Below are positions 44,066 through 52,208 of a stretch of 64,000 nt of DNA, piece by piece. The stretch is taken from contig JAZNNQ010000027.1 of NCBI GenBank assembly GCA_045580305.1, positions 62,001 to 126,000 on the forward strand, in the 5' to 3' direction. A program made the position numbers and the translations under genes. Position 1 is the first letter of the stretch. Each line of letters starts with the position of its first letter. Source of the DNA: RGIG7332 sp045580305. Lineage in GTDB: Bacteria; Bacillota; Clostridia; Oscillospirales; JAAYXM01. A model generated the notes under the pieces. The model made no database searches. It was not told the origin of the DNA and saw only the letters and a program-made list of their open reading frames with translations.

Positions 44066-45592
44066 CTACAAATCAGCAGAATGGTTAAAATGCTTTTTGC
44101 GATACTCGCCGGGAGTGTAGCCGGTATACTTTTTGAACAGACGAATAAAGGTATTTATATTCTGCAGGCCAACAGCTTCCGCCACATCCTTGTTTTTGTT
44201 CTGAGGATTTGCGATAAGAGCAGTGGCTTTTTTGATACGGAAGCTGTTTAGATAGTCGGTGAGATTTACATTCATTTTTTCCTTGAAATACGAGGAAATG
44301 TAAGCGCTTGTCAACGCCAGCTTGTCTGCGAAAAGACTGAGATAAATATCCTCTGCATAATGGTTTTCCACATAGTCCAGTATGAAGTTGATTATGTAGT
44401 CCTCCTCGCGTTTGTTGAAGGAAATGTAGTCCATAACCTGAGTGAGCAGATCTGCACAGATTTTTTGATATTGGTCGACGGTCACCGCGCGGTCTAACTG
44501 CACATAAAAGCGACTCATATTGAGGGATGCGGGGGTGGAATGGAAAAGACGGTTTAAAAGCTTGACCGCGCAGTTTACGATTTCGGTACAAAGCAGATAA
44601 AGGTCGAAACCATTTACCTCTTTCTTGATATTATAGTCTAAAATTTCGTTTAAACTGCGTATACATTCCTCGTGAGCACCGTTTTGCATAAGCGAGGACA
44701 GTTTTTCCATTTGTTCCACGGTGAAATAGAACTGTCCCGCGCCATGGTTTATCTTGTCCTCGATCAAGACTTGATTTTCCATAACCGGCATTGCATAGCG
44801 AGACAAGCGGGAAAGCTGGTCAAAGTGTGACTTGAGAGCGGAAGAGTCGTTGTGTAGTTTAGAAATAACAATTGTAAAGAACACATAGTCAGACTCATTT
44901 TCTAATTTTTTGACCGCCGCGTTTACCATATCCATCACACCATCTGCACCGTCTTCAGCGGAGATCATAGAAACGATTTGGTCATTTTCCACCTGGAAGG
45001 TCGAAGACTCGCGATCCTCTGAGGAGAAATAAAGCTCTATCAACTGTTTTAAAAAGAAGGTGGACTTACTGGGATCCTCGCGAATTGTCTGGAAAAATGC
45101 ATCCTTATAGTGTACGCGGAAATAAACCATAACAAAGGGCTTGGAGTCAGAAAGCTGCGCCTCAACATCATCTAAGCTTACATATATGTCGCGCATGCGA
45201 GACTGCAGGAAAATACCCTTTAAAAGAGAGTCCTTTTCGTTAATTGCTGAAGAATAGCTTGTGTTTTGTTCGATTATCCGTGCACTTTCCGCATCTATGT
45301 AGGAAAGAAGCGTAGCATCTGCCTGCGGGTCACCGTCCAATCTATCAGCAAGTGCGGAAATCGAGGATGAAATACGCTTTGTGAAAGAAAATGCCACAAA
45401 AAACGAGGCAATCACCGCAAGCAGGGTGAATATTACCGCGAAAACGGCGCCAGCTATGGGGTTGAACAGACATATAACTGCGGAAATAACCCCGCCGGCG
45501 ATAAAAAAGACGATAATCGCTAAAAATGGAGAAAGCATTTCCCGGAAAAAGGCACGCTTTAAATGTGATATATTATTTTGAGTATCCTTCAT
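44066..45592 (-). CDS. Membrane-anchored AraC-family regulator
   Basis: A 508-residue YesN-like regulator. Two close membrane helices at about 20-75 (FLAIIVFFIAGGVISAVICL and FAVIFTLLAVIASFFVAF) leave almost no outside domain. A HAMP-like/cytoplasmic linker of about 330 residues follows, then a C-terminal double helix-turn-helix with DIYLSLFADKLALTSAYISS and VAEAVGLQNINTFIRLFKKY, ending YTGYTPGEYRKKHF. It probably controls the adjacent sugar permeases. The ATG at 45592 has GAGGGGT upstream. Confidence 0.87.
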   Translation of the reverse strand: MKDTQNNISHLKRAFFREMLSPFLAIIVFFIAGGVISAVICLFNPIAGAVFAVIFTLLAVIASFFVAFSFTKRISSSISALADRLDGDPQADATLLSYIDAESARIIEQNTSYSSAINEKDSLLKGIFLQSRMRDIYVSLDDVEAQLSDSKPFVMVYFRVHYKDAFFQTIREDPSKSTFFLKQLIELYFSSEDRESSTFQVENDQIVSMISAEDGADGVMDMVNAAVKKLENESDYVFFTIVISKLHNDSSALKSHFDQLSRLSRYAMPVMENQVLIEDKINHGAGQFYFTVEQMEKLSSLMQNGAHEECIRSLNEILDYNIKKEVNGFDLYLLCTEIVNCAVKLLNRLFHSTPASLNMSRFYVQLDRAVTVDQYQKICADLLTQVMDYISFNKREEDYIINFILDYVENHYAEDIYLSLFADKLALTSAYISSYFKEKMNVNLTDYLNSFRIKKATALIANPQNKNKDVAEAVGLQNINTFIRLFKKYTGYTPGEYRKKHFNHSADL

Positions 45593-45750
45593 ATCTAAAA
45601 TTACCCCTCTAATTTTAAAATGAATATCCAAATTTTTAAGTTTAGGACTATTATACACGGATTTCTTCTAAAAATAAAGGGGTAATTTCGAAAATATAAA
45701 TAATTTTTAAAAAATTAGAGAAATAAAATTGAGTATTCATATTTTTAGGT

Positions 45751-45779
45751 TTGCAATTTTCACACAGGTGTTTTATAAT
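45751..45779 (+). promoter_or_regulatory. Promoter for HAD phosphatase gene
   Basis: TTGCAA (45751-45756), a 17-base spacer and consensus TATAAT (45774-45779). Confidence 0.7.
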
Positions 45780-45800
45780 AATCACCAAAGGAGCTGATGG

Positions 45801-46625
45801 ATGATGAATACACCACTTTTATGTGTGTGCGATTTGGATGATACATTATTGGGTAAGGACAAACGAATTTCAAAGAGAAATCTGGAAGCTGCCCTTAAAA
45901 TACAGCGTGCGGGTATTCCCTTTACTGTAGCAACCGGCAGATCACATCTGCAGATACGGGAGTTTATAAGTCAGCTGGAGATCAAAATCCCGGTAATTAC
46001 CTGTAACGGTGGCGTGACAAGTATGCCGAAAAGCGAGGAAATGCTTAGCGTTTCATACATAGAGCCGCAAATTGCCAAGGAAATATGCGCATTTTGCGAG
46101 GAAAATTGCTTGGATTATCTTATGTATACTGCAAAAAATATCTGTTATACCAGAGAAAGTGTGCGGATTTTAGGATATTTTAAGTATAATGCCGCACTTG
46201 AAAACCGCGAATTTGAAGTGCCTCTTAAATGTATGGACGATGTCACGGATGCAGATTTTAACGAAGCGATTAAAATTCTGGTACTGGGTGACTACGATAT
46301 GCTGGAGTATATTAAAGGTAAGTTTAATAATGAAGGTAAGCTTACTATAGTAAGCTCGGGCAAGGGTCTTGTGGATATTATGGCGCCGTCTACTGGAAAA
46401 GGGCTTGCGGTGCGTAATTTGGCGGAGCATTTAGGCGTGGATCTTAGCTGCGTGGCGGTTTTCGGTGATAGCCCCAATGATATTGAAATGTTTGAGACGG
46501 CCGGAATAAGTGTGGCGGTCGACAATGCAGTAGATGCTGTAAAAGCGGTTGCTACACATATAACCGCGCCAAGTTGGGATGACGGTGTTGCCGACGCGCT
46601 TGAAATGCTATTCGGCGAGGTCTAA
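45801..46625 (+). CDS. Cof-type HAD phosphatase
   Basis: A 274-residue haloacid-dehalogenase phosphatase of the Cof (IIB) subfamily. Motif I is CDLDDTLLG (nucleophile D11, acid/base D13), motif II TVATGRS, and the C-terminal acidic motif VFGDSPNDIEMFETAG. Such enzymes dephosphorylate sugar phosphates, flavin mononucleotide or similar small molecules. AAAGGAG precedes the start. The 3' end overlaps the convergent polysaccharide deacetylase gene by 18 bases. Confidence 0.92.
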   Translation: MMNTPLLCVCDLDDTLLGKDKRISKRNLEAALKIQRAGIPFTVATGRSHLQIREFISQLEIKIPVITCNGGVTSMPKSEEMLSVSYIEPQIAKEICAFCEENCLDYLMYTAKNICYTRESVRILGYFKYNAALENREFEVPLKCMDDVTDADFNEAIKILVLGDYDMLEYIKGKFNNEGKLTIVSSGKGLVDIMAPSTGKGLAVRNLAEHLGVDLSCVAVFGDSPNDIEMFETAGISVAVDNAVDAVKAVATHITAPSWDDGVADALEMLFGEV

Positions 46626-47414
46626 AATTTTACCGATATTATAGTTGTGGGGACGGTTAAAGCGCCGTAGGTCGTATAGATTATCACCTAAAACATTGAT
46701 CTGCGCATAAGTGCCAAGAGAGGCCTCAAAGCCGTTTTCCTTGACATAGTCAAGCAGCAGATCATCCCGCATACCGAAGGGATATGTAAAACAGGTAGGC
46801 GTCTTGATCCCGTTTCTTTCAAAAAGCGCTTGTGAGCGGGAAAGATCGTCTGAGATAAGCGTTTTATAGTGCTCGGAGGTTTCTGCATTGCTTTTAAGAC
46901 AGCCCTTGCGGCTGCTGTCGAAATTGTGAAGATCGAAAGAGTGGTTTTGGAATTCAACAAGACCACTCTTTTGCATTTCCTGCATTTCTTCCCAGGACAA
47001 ATATACTTTATCGCTGTTTTCTGTGTATGCACCAACGGTGGAACATAGGATTTTTATATTGTATTTTTGCGCCAGCGGGTAAGCGTAGAGAAAATCACTG
47101 CGATTTCCATCGTCAAAGGTGAGCATAATCGGCTTTTCGGGTAGTTTTTCCGTGCCGTTAGTATAGGCGATTAAATCTGCCATATTAATCGGTGTAAAGC
47201 CGCGAGTAAGGATAAGTTTAATGTCGGCCTCAAGCTCGTAGGGCGAAATCGAATATTTACCCCATGAACTCTGCCGCGGGGAAATTTTATGGTACATCAA
47301 AATCGGAAGCTTTACAGCCTTGATATTTGACGCGGCGGGAATCAATGTGCCAAAGCTTGAAGCGAGGCTTACAAAAAACAAAACCGAGAAGAAGATTTGC
47401 CATATTTTCCGCAT
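46608..47414 (-). CDS. Secreted polysaccharide deacetylase
   Basis: A 268-residue exported NodB-domain enzyme that removes N-acetyl groups from a polysaccharide. A signal peptide or anchor (about 1-30) leads to LPILMYHKISP, the catalytic TFDDG (99-103), the metal motif NHSFDLH (157-163) and TYPFGMRDD. It resembles PgaB/IcaB or PdaA relatives. The ATG at 47414 has GGGGGTG upstream; an in-frame start at 47444 would put hydrophilic residues before the signal. Confidence 0.87.
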   Translation of the reverse strand: MRKIWQIFFSVLFFVSLASSFGTLIPAASNIKAVKLPILMYHKISPRQSSWGKYSISPYELEADIKLILTRGFTPINMADLIAYTNGTEKLPEKPIMLTFDDGNRSDFLYAYPLAQKYNIKILCSTVGAYTENSDKVYLSWEEMQEMQKSGLVEFQNHSFDLHNFDSSRKGCLKSNAETSEHYKTLISDDLSRSQALFERNGIKTPTCFTYPFGMRDDLLLDYVKENGFEASLGTYAQINVLGDNLYDLRRFNRPHNYNIGKILDLAE

Positions 47415-47576
47415 AGAAGCACCCCCATCCTTAAATATATTCATAAAATAAGCCGGAAATGAGGGGATAGTTAAAAGAAATTTAACAAAATAATCTTTTT
47501 TTGTAATATTTAGGCGTTATAATTATAATTGCAGAAAGCAGAAAAGTTTTTTCTTATTTTCCCTTACTCCTATTTA
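47415..47576. other. Intergenic region
   Basis: About 160 AT-rich bases upstream of the deacetylase gene. It must contain that gene's promoter, but I could not pick a convincing pair of elements. No RNA or small ORF stands out. Confidence 0.3.
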
Positions 47577-47616
47577 AAAAACAGAGGACCGACAATAGCC
47601 GGCCCTCTGTTTTTTA
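47576..47616 (-). terminator. Terminator after anti-sigma gene
   Basis: AAAACAGAGGACCG pairs with CGGCCCTCTGTTTT (one mismatch), and a T run follows on the minus strand. Confidence 0.75.
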
Positions 47617-48219
47617 TTCTTTTTGAGCTGTATCTACCATAAGCTCGGGAGTAGCAGAGAGCGGAGCATACTCTATCTCCAAAAGCTCTCCTGTTGTGTC
47701 AAATGCTTTTATTTGGTCTATTAGCAAGGTGTCTTGTGTATTAATCCTCACCAACACTCGGACCGGATCTTCGTAAATACCGCAGGTTAAAACAAAAGGA
47801 AGCTCTTTATTTGCCATCGCAGTACTTATGTTTTCATAAAGCGTAATAATGTCTTCGGAATAACAGCCTTCAATATCGTGGCATTCGATGAGATAGGAAA
47901 AGTCATCGCTGCCTGCAGGCGGGTCTGCAACCGGACGGTCAAGGTCAAGAGCACAGCGTGTTTTATCGGTGATTTCACCCACCGGACATTTAACTTTCGA
48001 CTCCGGATCAGCCTGCCGGGCAGTATTTTTTTGCGGAGGCTGTGTGTCAACAGTATTGGATACGGGAACAAGCGCGTGGGCGGCAAAGACTATAATGGCA
48101 AGACACGCGGCAAGAGATGCTATTTTTAATATGGCGGGTGCTTTTCTTACTTTGTCCGCTTCTGTAATTTTATCGGGATCAATATTTCCAATGGCTTCAA
48201 AAAGGTCAAATTCTGTCAT
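47614..48219 (-). CDS. Probable membrane anti-sigma factor
   Basis: A 201-residue single-pass membrane protein. A short cytoplasmic N-terminal segment (about 1-30) is followed by one helix (ILKIASLAACLAIIVFAAHA) and an extracytoplasmic domain of about 150 residues. It overlaps the ECF sigma gene by 4 bases, the usual position of the cognate anti-sigma factor. No zinc-binding HxxxCxxC motif is present, so the N-terminal segment would bind sigma in another way. The role is inferred from topology and position. Confidence 0.72.
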   Translation of the reverse strand: MTEFDLFEAIGNIDPDKITEADKVRKAPAILKIASLAACLAIIVFAAHALVPVSNTVDTQPPQKNTARQADPESKVKCPVGEITDKTRCALDLDRPVADPPAGSDDFSYLIECHDIEGCYSEDIITLYENISTAMANKELPFVLTCGIYEDPVRVLVRINTQDTLLIDQIKAFDTTGELLEIEYAPLSATPELMVDTAQKE

Positions 48220-48773
48220 AGCATAAAGCCCCTTTCAATTAAATAAGTCTTTAATTTAGCACGGGTACGATTTAATGAAACGGAGATATTATTTTGTGTC
48301 TTCATAAATTTGCGGGAGATTTCCGCAATGGTGAGAGCGTGATAGTATCTGCAGATAAAAATGCCACGGGCGGTTTTAGGCAGGGTTTGCAAAAAGGTGT
48401 TTATCGCCTCATTTAATTCCTGCTTGTCAAGTGTATCCGCTACCGTATCAGCGGATATGATCTCGCCGAGCTCTTCGAGTACGAGGCAGATTTCACCGCC
48501 ACCACGCTTTTCTGCGCGGTGCTGCTTGTACTTGTCAAATGCCGCATTTCGTGCGATTTTACCCAGATATGCGGTGAAGTTTTCCGGGCGATTGGGAGGT
48601 ATGGAATTCCATAATTTAAGATGAATGTCGTTTATACATTCATCGATGTCGCGCGACTCGTAAAGAATTCGTTTGGCTATTGCACGGCAGTAGTTACCAT
48701 ATTTTTCGCCGGTAAGTACAATGGCACTTGGATCGCGAGTCCAAAATAGCTCCACAATATCTTTATCTTCCAT
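48216..48773 (-). CDS. ECF-family RNA polymerase sigma factor
   Basis: A 185-residue sigma factor with only regions 2 and 4. Region 2 includes IAKRILYESRDIDECINDIH and LKLWNSIP; region 4 includes LPKTARGIFICRYYHALTIAEI with SRKFMKTQNNISVSLNRTR as the DNA-recognition helix. The ATG at 48773 has AAAGGGGT upstream. An ECF-type promoter just upstream suggests it activates itself and its anti-sigma factor in response to an envelope signal. Confidence 0.93.
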   Translation of the reverse strand: MEDKDIVELFWTRDPSAIVLTGEKYGNYCRAIAKRILYESRDIDECINDIHLKLWNSIPPNRPENFTAYLGKIARNAAFDKYKQHRAEKRGGGEICLVLEELGEIISADTVADTLDKQELNEAINTFLQTLPKTARGIFICRYYHALTIAEISRKFMKTQNNISVSLNRTRAKLKTYLIERGFML

Positions 48774-48796
48774 TAAATCAACCCCTTTCACTTATA

Positions 48797-48824
48797 TAGA
48801 CGAAAGAAAAGGGAAAATGTTACA
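48797..48824 (-). promoter_or_regulatory. ECF-type promoter, probable autoregulation
   Basis: On the minus strand TGTAAC (48824-48819) and CGTCTA (48802-48797) are separated by 16 bases. These are the -35 and -10 elements typical of ECF sigma factors, and they lie about 25 bases before the sigma start codon. Confidence 0.68.
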
Positions 48825-48825
48825 A

Positions 48826-48854
48826 AAAAGGTCTCCTTACAGGAGACCTTTTAT
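48826..48854 (-). terminator. Terminator after chromate transporter pair
   Basis: AAAGGTCTCCT pairs with AGGAGACCTTT around a three-base loop. It overlaps the transporter stop codon and lies directly upstream of the ECF promoter. Confidence 0.82.
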
Positions 48855-49388
48855 TAAATGAATTATTAGTCCGGCAACGCCCGAAAGGGAGATAACAAGT
48901 ATCGGGCTGGGCTTCCATATGCGGAGCGCTAAAAATGCGAGCGCGAAAATGCCGATGGCGATAAAGTCAAGGCTTGCACCGATACCAAGAGCGGTAAAGA
49001 GGATATCCACACCGGCGGTCGCAATAAGCGAAACCACCGCCGGGCGCAGGCCAAAGAGAATATTCTGCATTGCATTTAAGCTTTTATACTTATAATAAAG
49101 CTTTGCTAAAATTAAAATAATGATGCAGGATGGCGTAATACAACCAAGGGTGGCGACAATAGCGCCGAGAATGCCCGCAACCTGTGTGCCGACAAAGGTT
49201 GAGGCGTTAAGTGCGATAGGGCCGGGGGTCATCTGGGAGATGGTCAAAAGATCGGTAAATTGGCCCATGGTGAGCCAACCGTTACCGGTAACCACCGCGT
49301 CTTGTATCAGCGGAAGTGCCGCATAGCCGCCGCCAAAGCTGAATAGACCGATTTTAAAGAATGACCAGAAAAGTTCAAGATAAATCAT
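48837..49388 (-). CDS. chrA: Chromate transporter half (second gene)
   Basis: A 183-residue half-size ChrA (CHR family) transporter. The family signature is FFKIGLFSFGGGYAALPLIQ near the N terminus and LLTISQMTPGPIALNASTFVG, with about six helices. Half-size CHR genes work in pairs as a heterodimer and export chromate in characterised cases; a different natural anion is possible. It overlaps the partner gene by 4 bases. Confidence 0.9.
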   Translation of the reverse strand: MIYLELFWSFFKIGLFSFGGGYAALPLIQDAVVTGNGWLTMGQFTDLLTISQMTPGPIALNASTFVGTQVAGILGAIVATLGCITPSCIIILILAKLYYKYKSLNAMQNILFGLRPAVVSLIATAGVDILFTALGIGASLDFIAIGIFALAFLALRIWKPSPILVISLSGVAGLIIHLIKGLL

Positions 49389-49954
49389 TTTGCATTACCT
49401 CGCTTTCCCAGATATCCATAGGCAAGACCGAAAAGGCCCGCGCCGAGAATTACAAACACCACATTGACATTGAGGAAATATGCGATTACAAATGCCAAAA
49501 GCATAATGGCGATGGAATAGGGGTTTTTCTTTTTGAAAATACCAAGCGCCATATTGAATACCACATCGCAGATTATCGCCGCAACGCCTGACTGCATACC
49601 GTAAAGCACCGCCGCGACATATTCATTGGTGGAAAATGCGCTGTATGCGAAGGCTAAAATGGAGATAATAATAAGAGGCGGTAAAACCGTACCTAAGATA
49701 CTGCAAAAAGCACCGAATACACCGCCGATACGGTAGCCGATAATAATCGAGGCATTTACCGCAATAGGGCCGGGTGCGGATTGGGCGATGGCTACAAGGT
49801 CCAACATTTCCTCTTCCTCTATCCATTTAAGCTTTTCCACAAAGCGCTTCTGCATAAGCGGCACGATTACATAGCCGCCGCCAAAGGTAAAGGCACTTAA
49901 GGTAAAGGTGGACCAGAATAGTTTTATATATGTTGCAAGAGAAGGTCGTTTCAT
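49385..49954 (-). CDS. chrA: Chromate transporter half (first gene)
   Basis: A 189-residue CHR-family protein, the first of the pair. Signatures are LFWSTFTLSAFTFGGGYVIV and LVAIAQSAPGPIAVNASIII. The start at 49954 is used because AAAAGGAG precedes it; the in-frame start at 50056 lies within the SDR gene upstream. Coding follows the SDR gene at 20 bases, so all three may be cotranscribed. Confidence 0.9.
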   Translation of the reverse strand: MKRPSLATYIKLFWSTFTLSAFTFGGGYVIVPLMQKRFVEKLKWIEEEEMLDLVAIAQSAPGPIAVNASIIIGYRIGGVFGAFCSILGTVLPPLIIISILAFAYSAFSTNEYVAAVLYGMQSGVAAIICDVVFNMALGIFKKKNPYSIAIMLLAFVIAYFLNVNVVFVILGAGLFGLAYGYLGKRGNAK

Positions 49955-49974
49955 ATAAATAAATTCTCCTTTTA

Positions 49975-50694
49975 TCAGATAACAAAGCCGCCGTTTACGC
50001 CGATTACCTGACCGGTGATAAAAGATGCGTCGGATGATGCTAAGAAAAGGGCGCACTTGGCAATATCCTCGGGCGTACCAAGCCTGCCGAGGGGTGTCTC
50101 CTCGGAAAGTGCCAAAAGATCATCCTCGGTATAGCAGTTTAACATATCGGTCTTAACAACACCCGGAGCAATAGCATTTACGCGGATGTTTGATGGGGCA
50201 ACCTCTTTTGCAAGGGCGCGGGTAAAACCAATAAGTCCTGCCTTTGCGGTGGAATAGGAGACCTCGCAGGATGCACCTACCTGACCCCACATTGAGGAAA
50301 TATTTATAATACAGCCGGATTTTTTTGAAATCATAGCGGGAAGTGTGCGACGGGAGGCATAAAACGCGCCGTTTAAGTTAACACCCAGCATTTTATTCCA
50401 ATCTTCGTCGGTAACATCGGTAATAAGGCCGCTTTCTGATATGCCCGCGTTATTTACAAGGACATCCACGGTGCCGAGCTTTTTTTCAACCTCGTTTATC
50501 ATACGGTCAACCTGTGTTGAGTCGGAAATATCGGCGCAAACTGCGATACCGCCGAGCTCTTTTGCAAGGCTTTCTGCTAAATCCTTATTTTTATTGTAAT
50601 GTACCGCAACGCGATAGCCCTCTTTTGCGAAAAGTGTGGCACAAGCCGCACCGATTCCGCGGGACGCGCCGGTAATAAGTACAACCGGGGTCAT
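49975..50694 (-). CDS. SDR-family oxidoreductase (FabG-like)
   Basis: A 239-residue short-chain dehydrogenase. NAD(P)-binding motif TGASRGIG at the N terminus, NNAG at about 80, catalytic ISSMWGQVG followed by YSTAK (Tyr-x-x-x-Lys), and the FabG-like end ITGQVIGVNGGFVI. It most resembles 3-oxoacyl-ACP reductases, but other FabG-like dehydrogenases share this pattern and no fatty-acid genes are nearby. The ATG at 50694 has GAGGAAGGTG upstream; the longer start at 50787 is unsupported. Confidence 0.9.
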   Translation of the reverse strand: MTPVVLITGASRGIGAACATLFAKEGYRVAVHYNKNKDLAESLAKELGGIAVCADISDSTQVDRMINEVEKKLGTVDVLVNNAGISESGLITDVTDEDWNKMLGVNLNGAFYASRRTLPAMISKKSGCIINISSMWGQVGASCEVSYSTAKAGLIGFTRALAKEVAPSNIRVNAIAPGVVKTDMLNCYTEDDLLALSEETPLGRLGTPEDIAKCALFLASSDASFITGQVIGVNGGFVI

Positions 50695-50813
50695 ATAAAT
50701 CACCTTCCTCGTCTTATAGTAGCAAGAGAAAGCGCAAAAATCAAGAGCCATATTGCATAAAAAAGTCGCATTTGCAGAAACTAACACAAGTTTTTACAAG
50801 GCGGGTGCATTTT

Positions 50814-51257
50814 ATGAAAATGAATAAAAAAGAGTACCAACAAATGGCGGAAAGAGAAGCGGAAAAATCACCGATTTTAAAGGACTGCATAAAGGCTTTT
50901 TTAATAGGCGGTGCAATTTGCGCGTTAGGCGAGGTAATACTGGAGTGCTATAAGGCTTTTGGCAATACCCATGAAATGGCGGCATCTCTCACCTCGATTA
51001 CCCTTATAGGACTTTCGGCACTTCTTACCGGACTGGGACTGTACGATAAAATTGCAAAGCACGCGGGCGCGGGCACACTTGTGCCTATAACCGGCTTTGC
51101 CAATTCCATCGTCGCCTCGGCGCTGGAATTTAAAAGCGAAGGCTTTATTCTTGGTATGTGTGCTAAGATGTTTGCTATTGCGGGACCGGTGCTGGTATTT
51201 GGCACTACAGCAAGCGTTATTTACGGAATAATTTATTATTTCATTTTAATGTTGTAA
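50814..51257 (+). CDS. spoVAC: Stage V sporulation protein AC
   Basis: A 147-residue membrane protein matching SpoVAC over its length: PILKDCIKAFLIGGAICALG, then LTGLGLYDKIAKHAGAGTLV, PITGFANSIVASALEFKSEG and KMFAIAGPVLVFGTTASVIY. In Bacillus SpoVAC belongs to the inner-membrane channel that moves dipicolinic acid during sporulation and germination. Its usual partners spoVAD and spoVAE are not next to it. The ATG at 50814 has GGCGGGTG upstream. Confidence 0.9.
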   Translation: MKMNKKEYQQMAEREAEKSPILKDCIKAFLIGGAICALGEVILECYKAFGNTHEMAASLTSITLIGLSALLTGLGLYDKIAKHAGAGTLVPITGFANSIVASALEFKSEGFILGMCAKMFAIAGPVLVFGTTASVIYGIIYYFILML

Positions 51258-51296
51258 TAAAAAATTTATCGCCCTATGTTATTGATATATTTTTGT

Positions 51297-51325
51297 TTGC
51301 ATTTTGAAAAAAGTTGTGATATGAT
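51297..51325 (+). promoter_or_regulatory. Promoter for purC
   Basis: TTGCAT (51297-51302), a 17-base spacer and TATGAT (51320-51325). The roughly 100-base leader that follows shows no purine riboswitch I could recognise. Confidence 0.62.
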
Positions 51326-51426
51326 AAAATCAAAGGAAAATTCTGTAATGCAGAAGTGAAATATCGCAAAATAAATTGCGTTAAAATTCTTATTGCCGCA
51401 TATGCTGCGACGGATTGGAGACAAAA

Positions 51427-52125
51427 ATGAAAAAGATTTATGAGGGCAAGACAAAAGATGTATACAGCCTTGACAACGGCAATGTACTGCTTAAGTTTAA
51501 GGATGATTGCACAGGCAAGGACGGCGTGTTTGATCCGGGTGAAAACTCTGTAGGTCTTACTATAGAGGGTATCGGCCGCGCAAATCTTCAGACATCCGTA
51601 TATTATTTCGAGCTTCTTAAGAAAGCGGGCATCAAGACCCACTATGTAAGTGCTGATATTGATGCGGCTACTATGGAAGTTCTCCCTGCAGAGTGCTTTG
51701 GTAAGGAGCTTGGCGGCGGCGGTCTTGAGGTTATTTGCCGTCTTGTTGCTACCGGTAGCTTTATTCGCAGATATGGCGAGTATATTAAGGATGGCACCGT
51801 ACTCGAGGGCGGCTATGTTGAGTGCACCTTCAAGAACGATGAAAAGGGCGATCCGCTGGTAACCGGCGAAGGCCTCGTTGCGCTTAAGGTTATGACCGCT
51901 GAAATGTTTGAGAGCTTAAAGGATCAGACTTTAAAAATCACAAAGATCGTTGCAGACGATCTTAAGACCTTAGGTCTTGACCTTTGGGATATTAAGTTTG
52001 AGTTCGGCTACAACAACGGTGAAGTTGTTCTGATTGACGAGATCGCATCAGGCAATATGCGTGTCTACAAGGACGGCAAGATCGTTGATCCTATCGAGCT
52101 TACCAAGATCATCAACAACAGATAA
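51427..52125 (+). CDS. purC: SAICAR synthase
   Basis: A 232-residue enzyme of purine synthesis that joins aspartate to CAIR to form SAICAR, using ATP. Motifs: KKIYEGKTKDVYSLDNGN at the start, LEVICRLVATGSFIRRYG and the C-terminal VLIDEIASGNMRVYKDGK, where the family usually has VLIDEISPDT-like residues. The ATG at 51427 has GGAG upstream; the ATG at 51415 is inside that site. It stands alone, with no other pur gene in the window. Confidence 0.96.
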   Translation: MKKIYEGKTKDVYSLDNGNVLLKFKDDCTGKDGVFDPGENSVGLTIEGIGRANLQTSVYYFELLKKAGIKTHYVSADIDAATMEVLPAECFGKELGGGGLEVICRLVATGSFIRRYGEYIKDGTVLEGGYVECTFKNDEKGDPLVTGEGLVALKVMTAEMFESLKDQTLKITKIVADDLKTLGLDLWDIKFEFGYNNGEVVLIDEIASGNMRVYKDGKIVDPIELTKIINNR

Positions 52126-52131
52126 GAAAAA

Positions 52132-52168
52132 GAAAAACCCTCGAGGACGAACCCTCGAGGGTTTATTT
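52132..52168 (+). terminator. Terminator after purC
   Basis: AAACCCTCGAG and CTCGAGGGTTT form the stem shortly after the purC stop codon, followed by a T-rich tract. Confidence 0.85.
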
Positions 52169-52208
52169 AATTTTTTTAAAGTTACCGAAGAGTTCAAAGC
52201 CGCAATAG

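Noticed and set aside
48837..49954. Two chromate genes as a frameshifted single chrA
   Set aside because: Each half has its own start, stop and ribosome site with a 4-base overlap, the normal form of two-gene half-size CHR transporters.
51326..51426. purC leader checked for a purine riboswitch
   Set aside because: I could not find the conserved purine aptamer loops, so no riboswitch is claimed.
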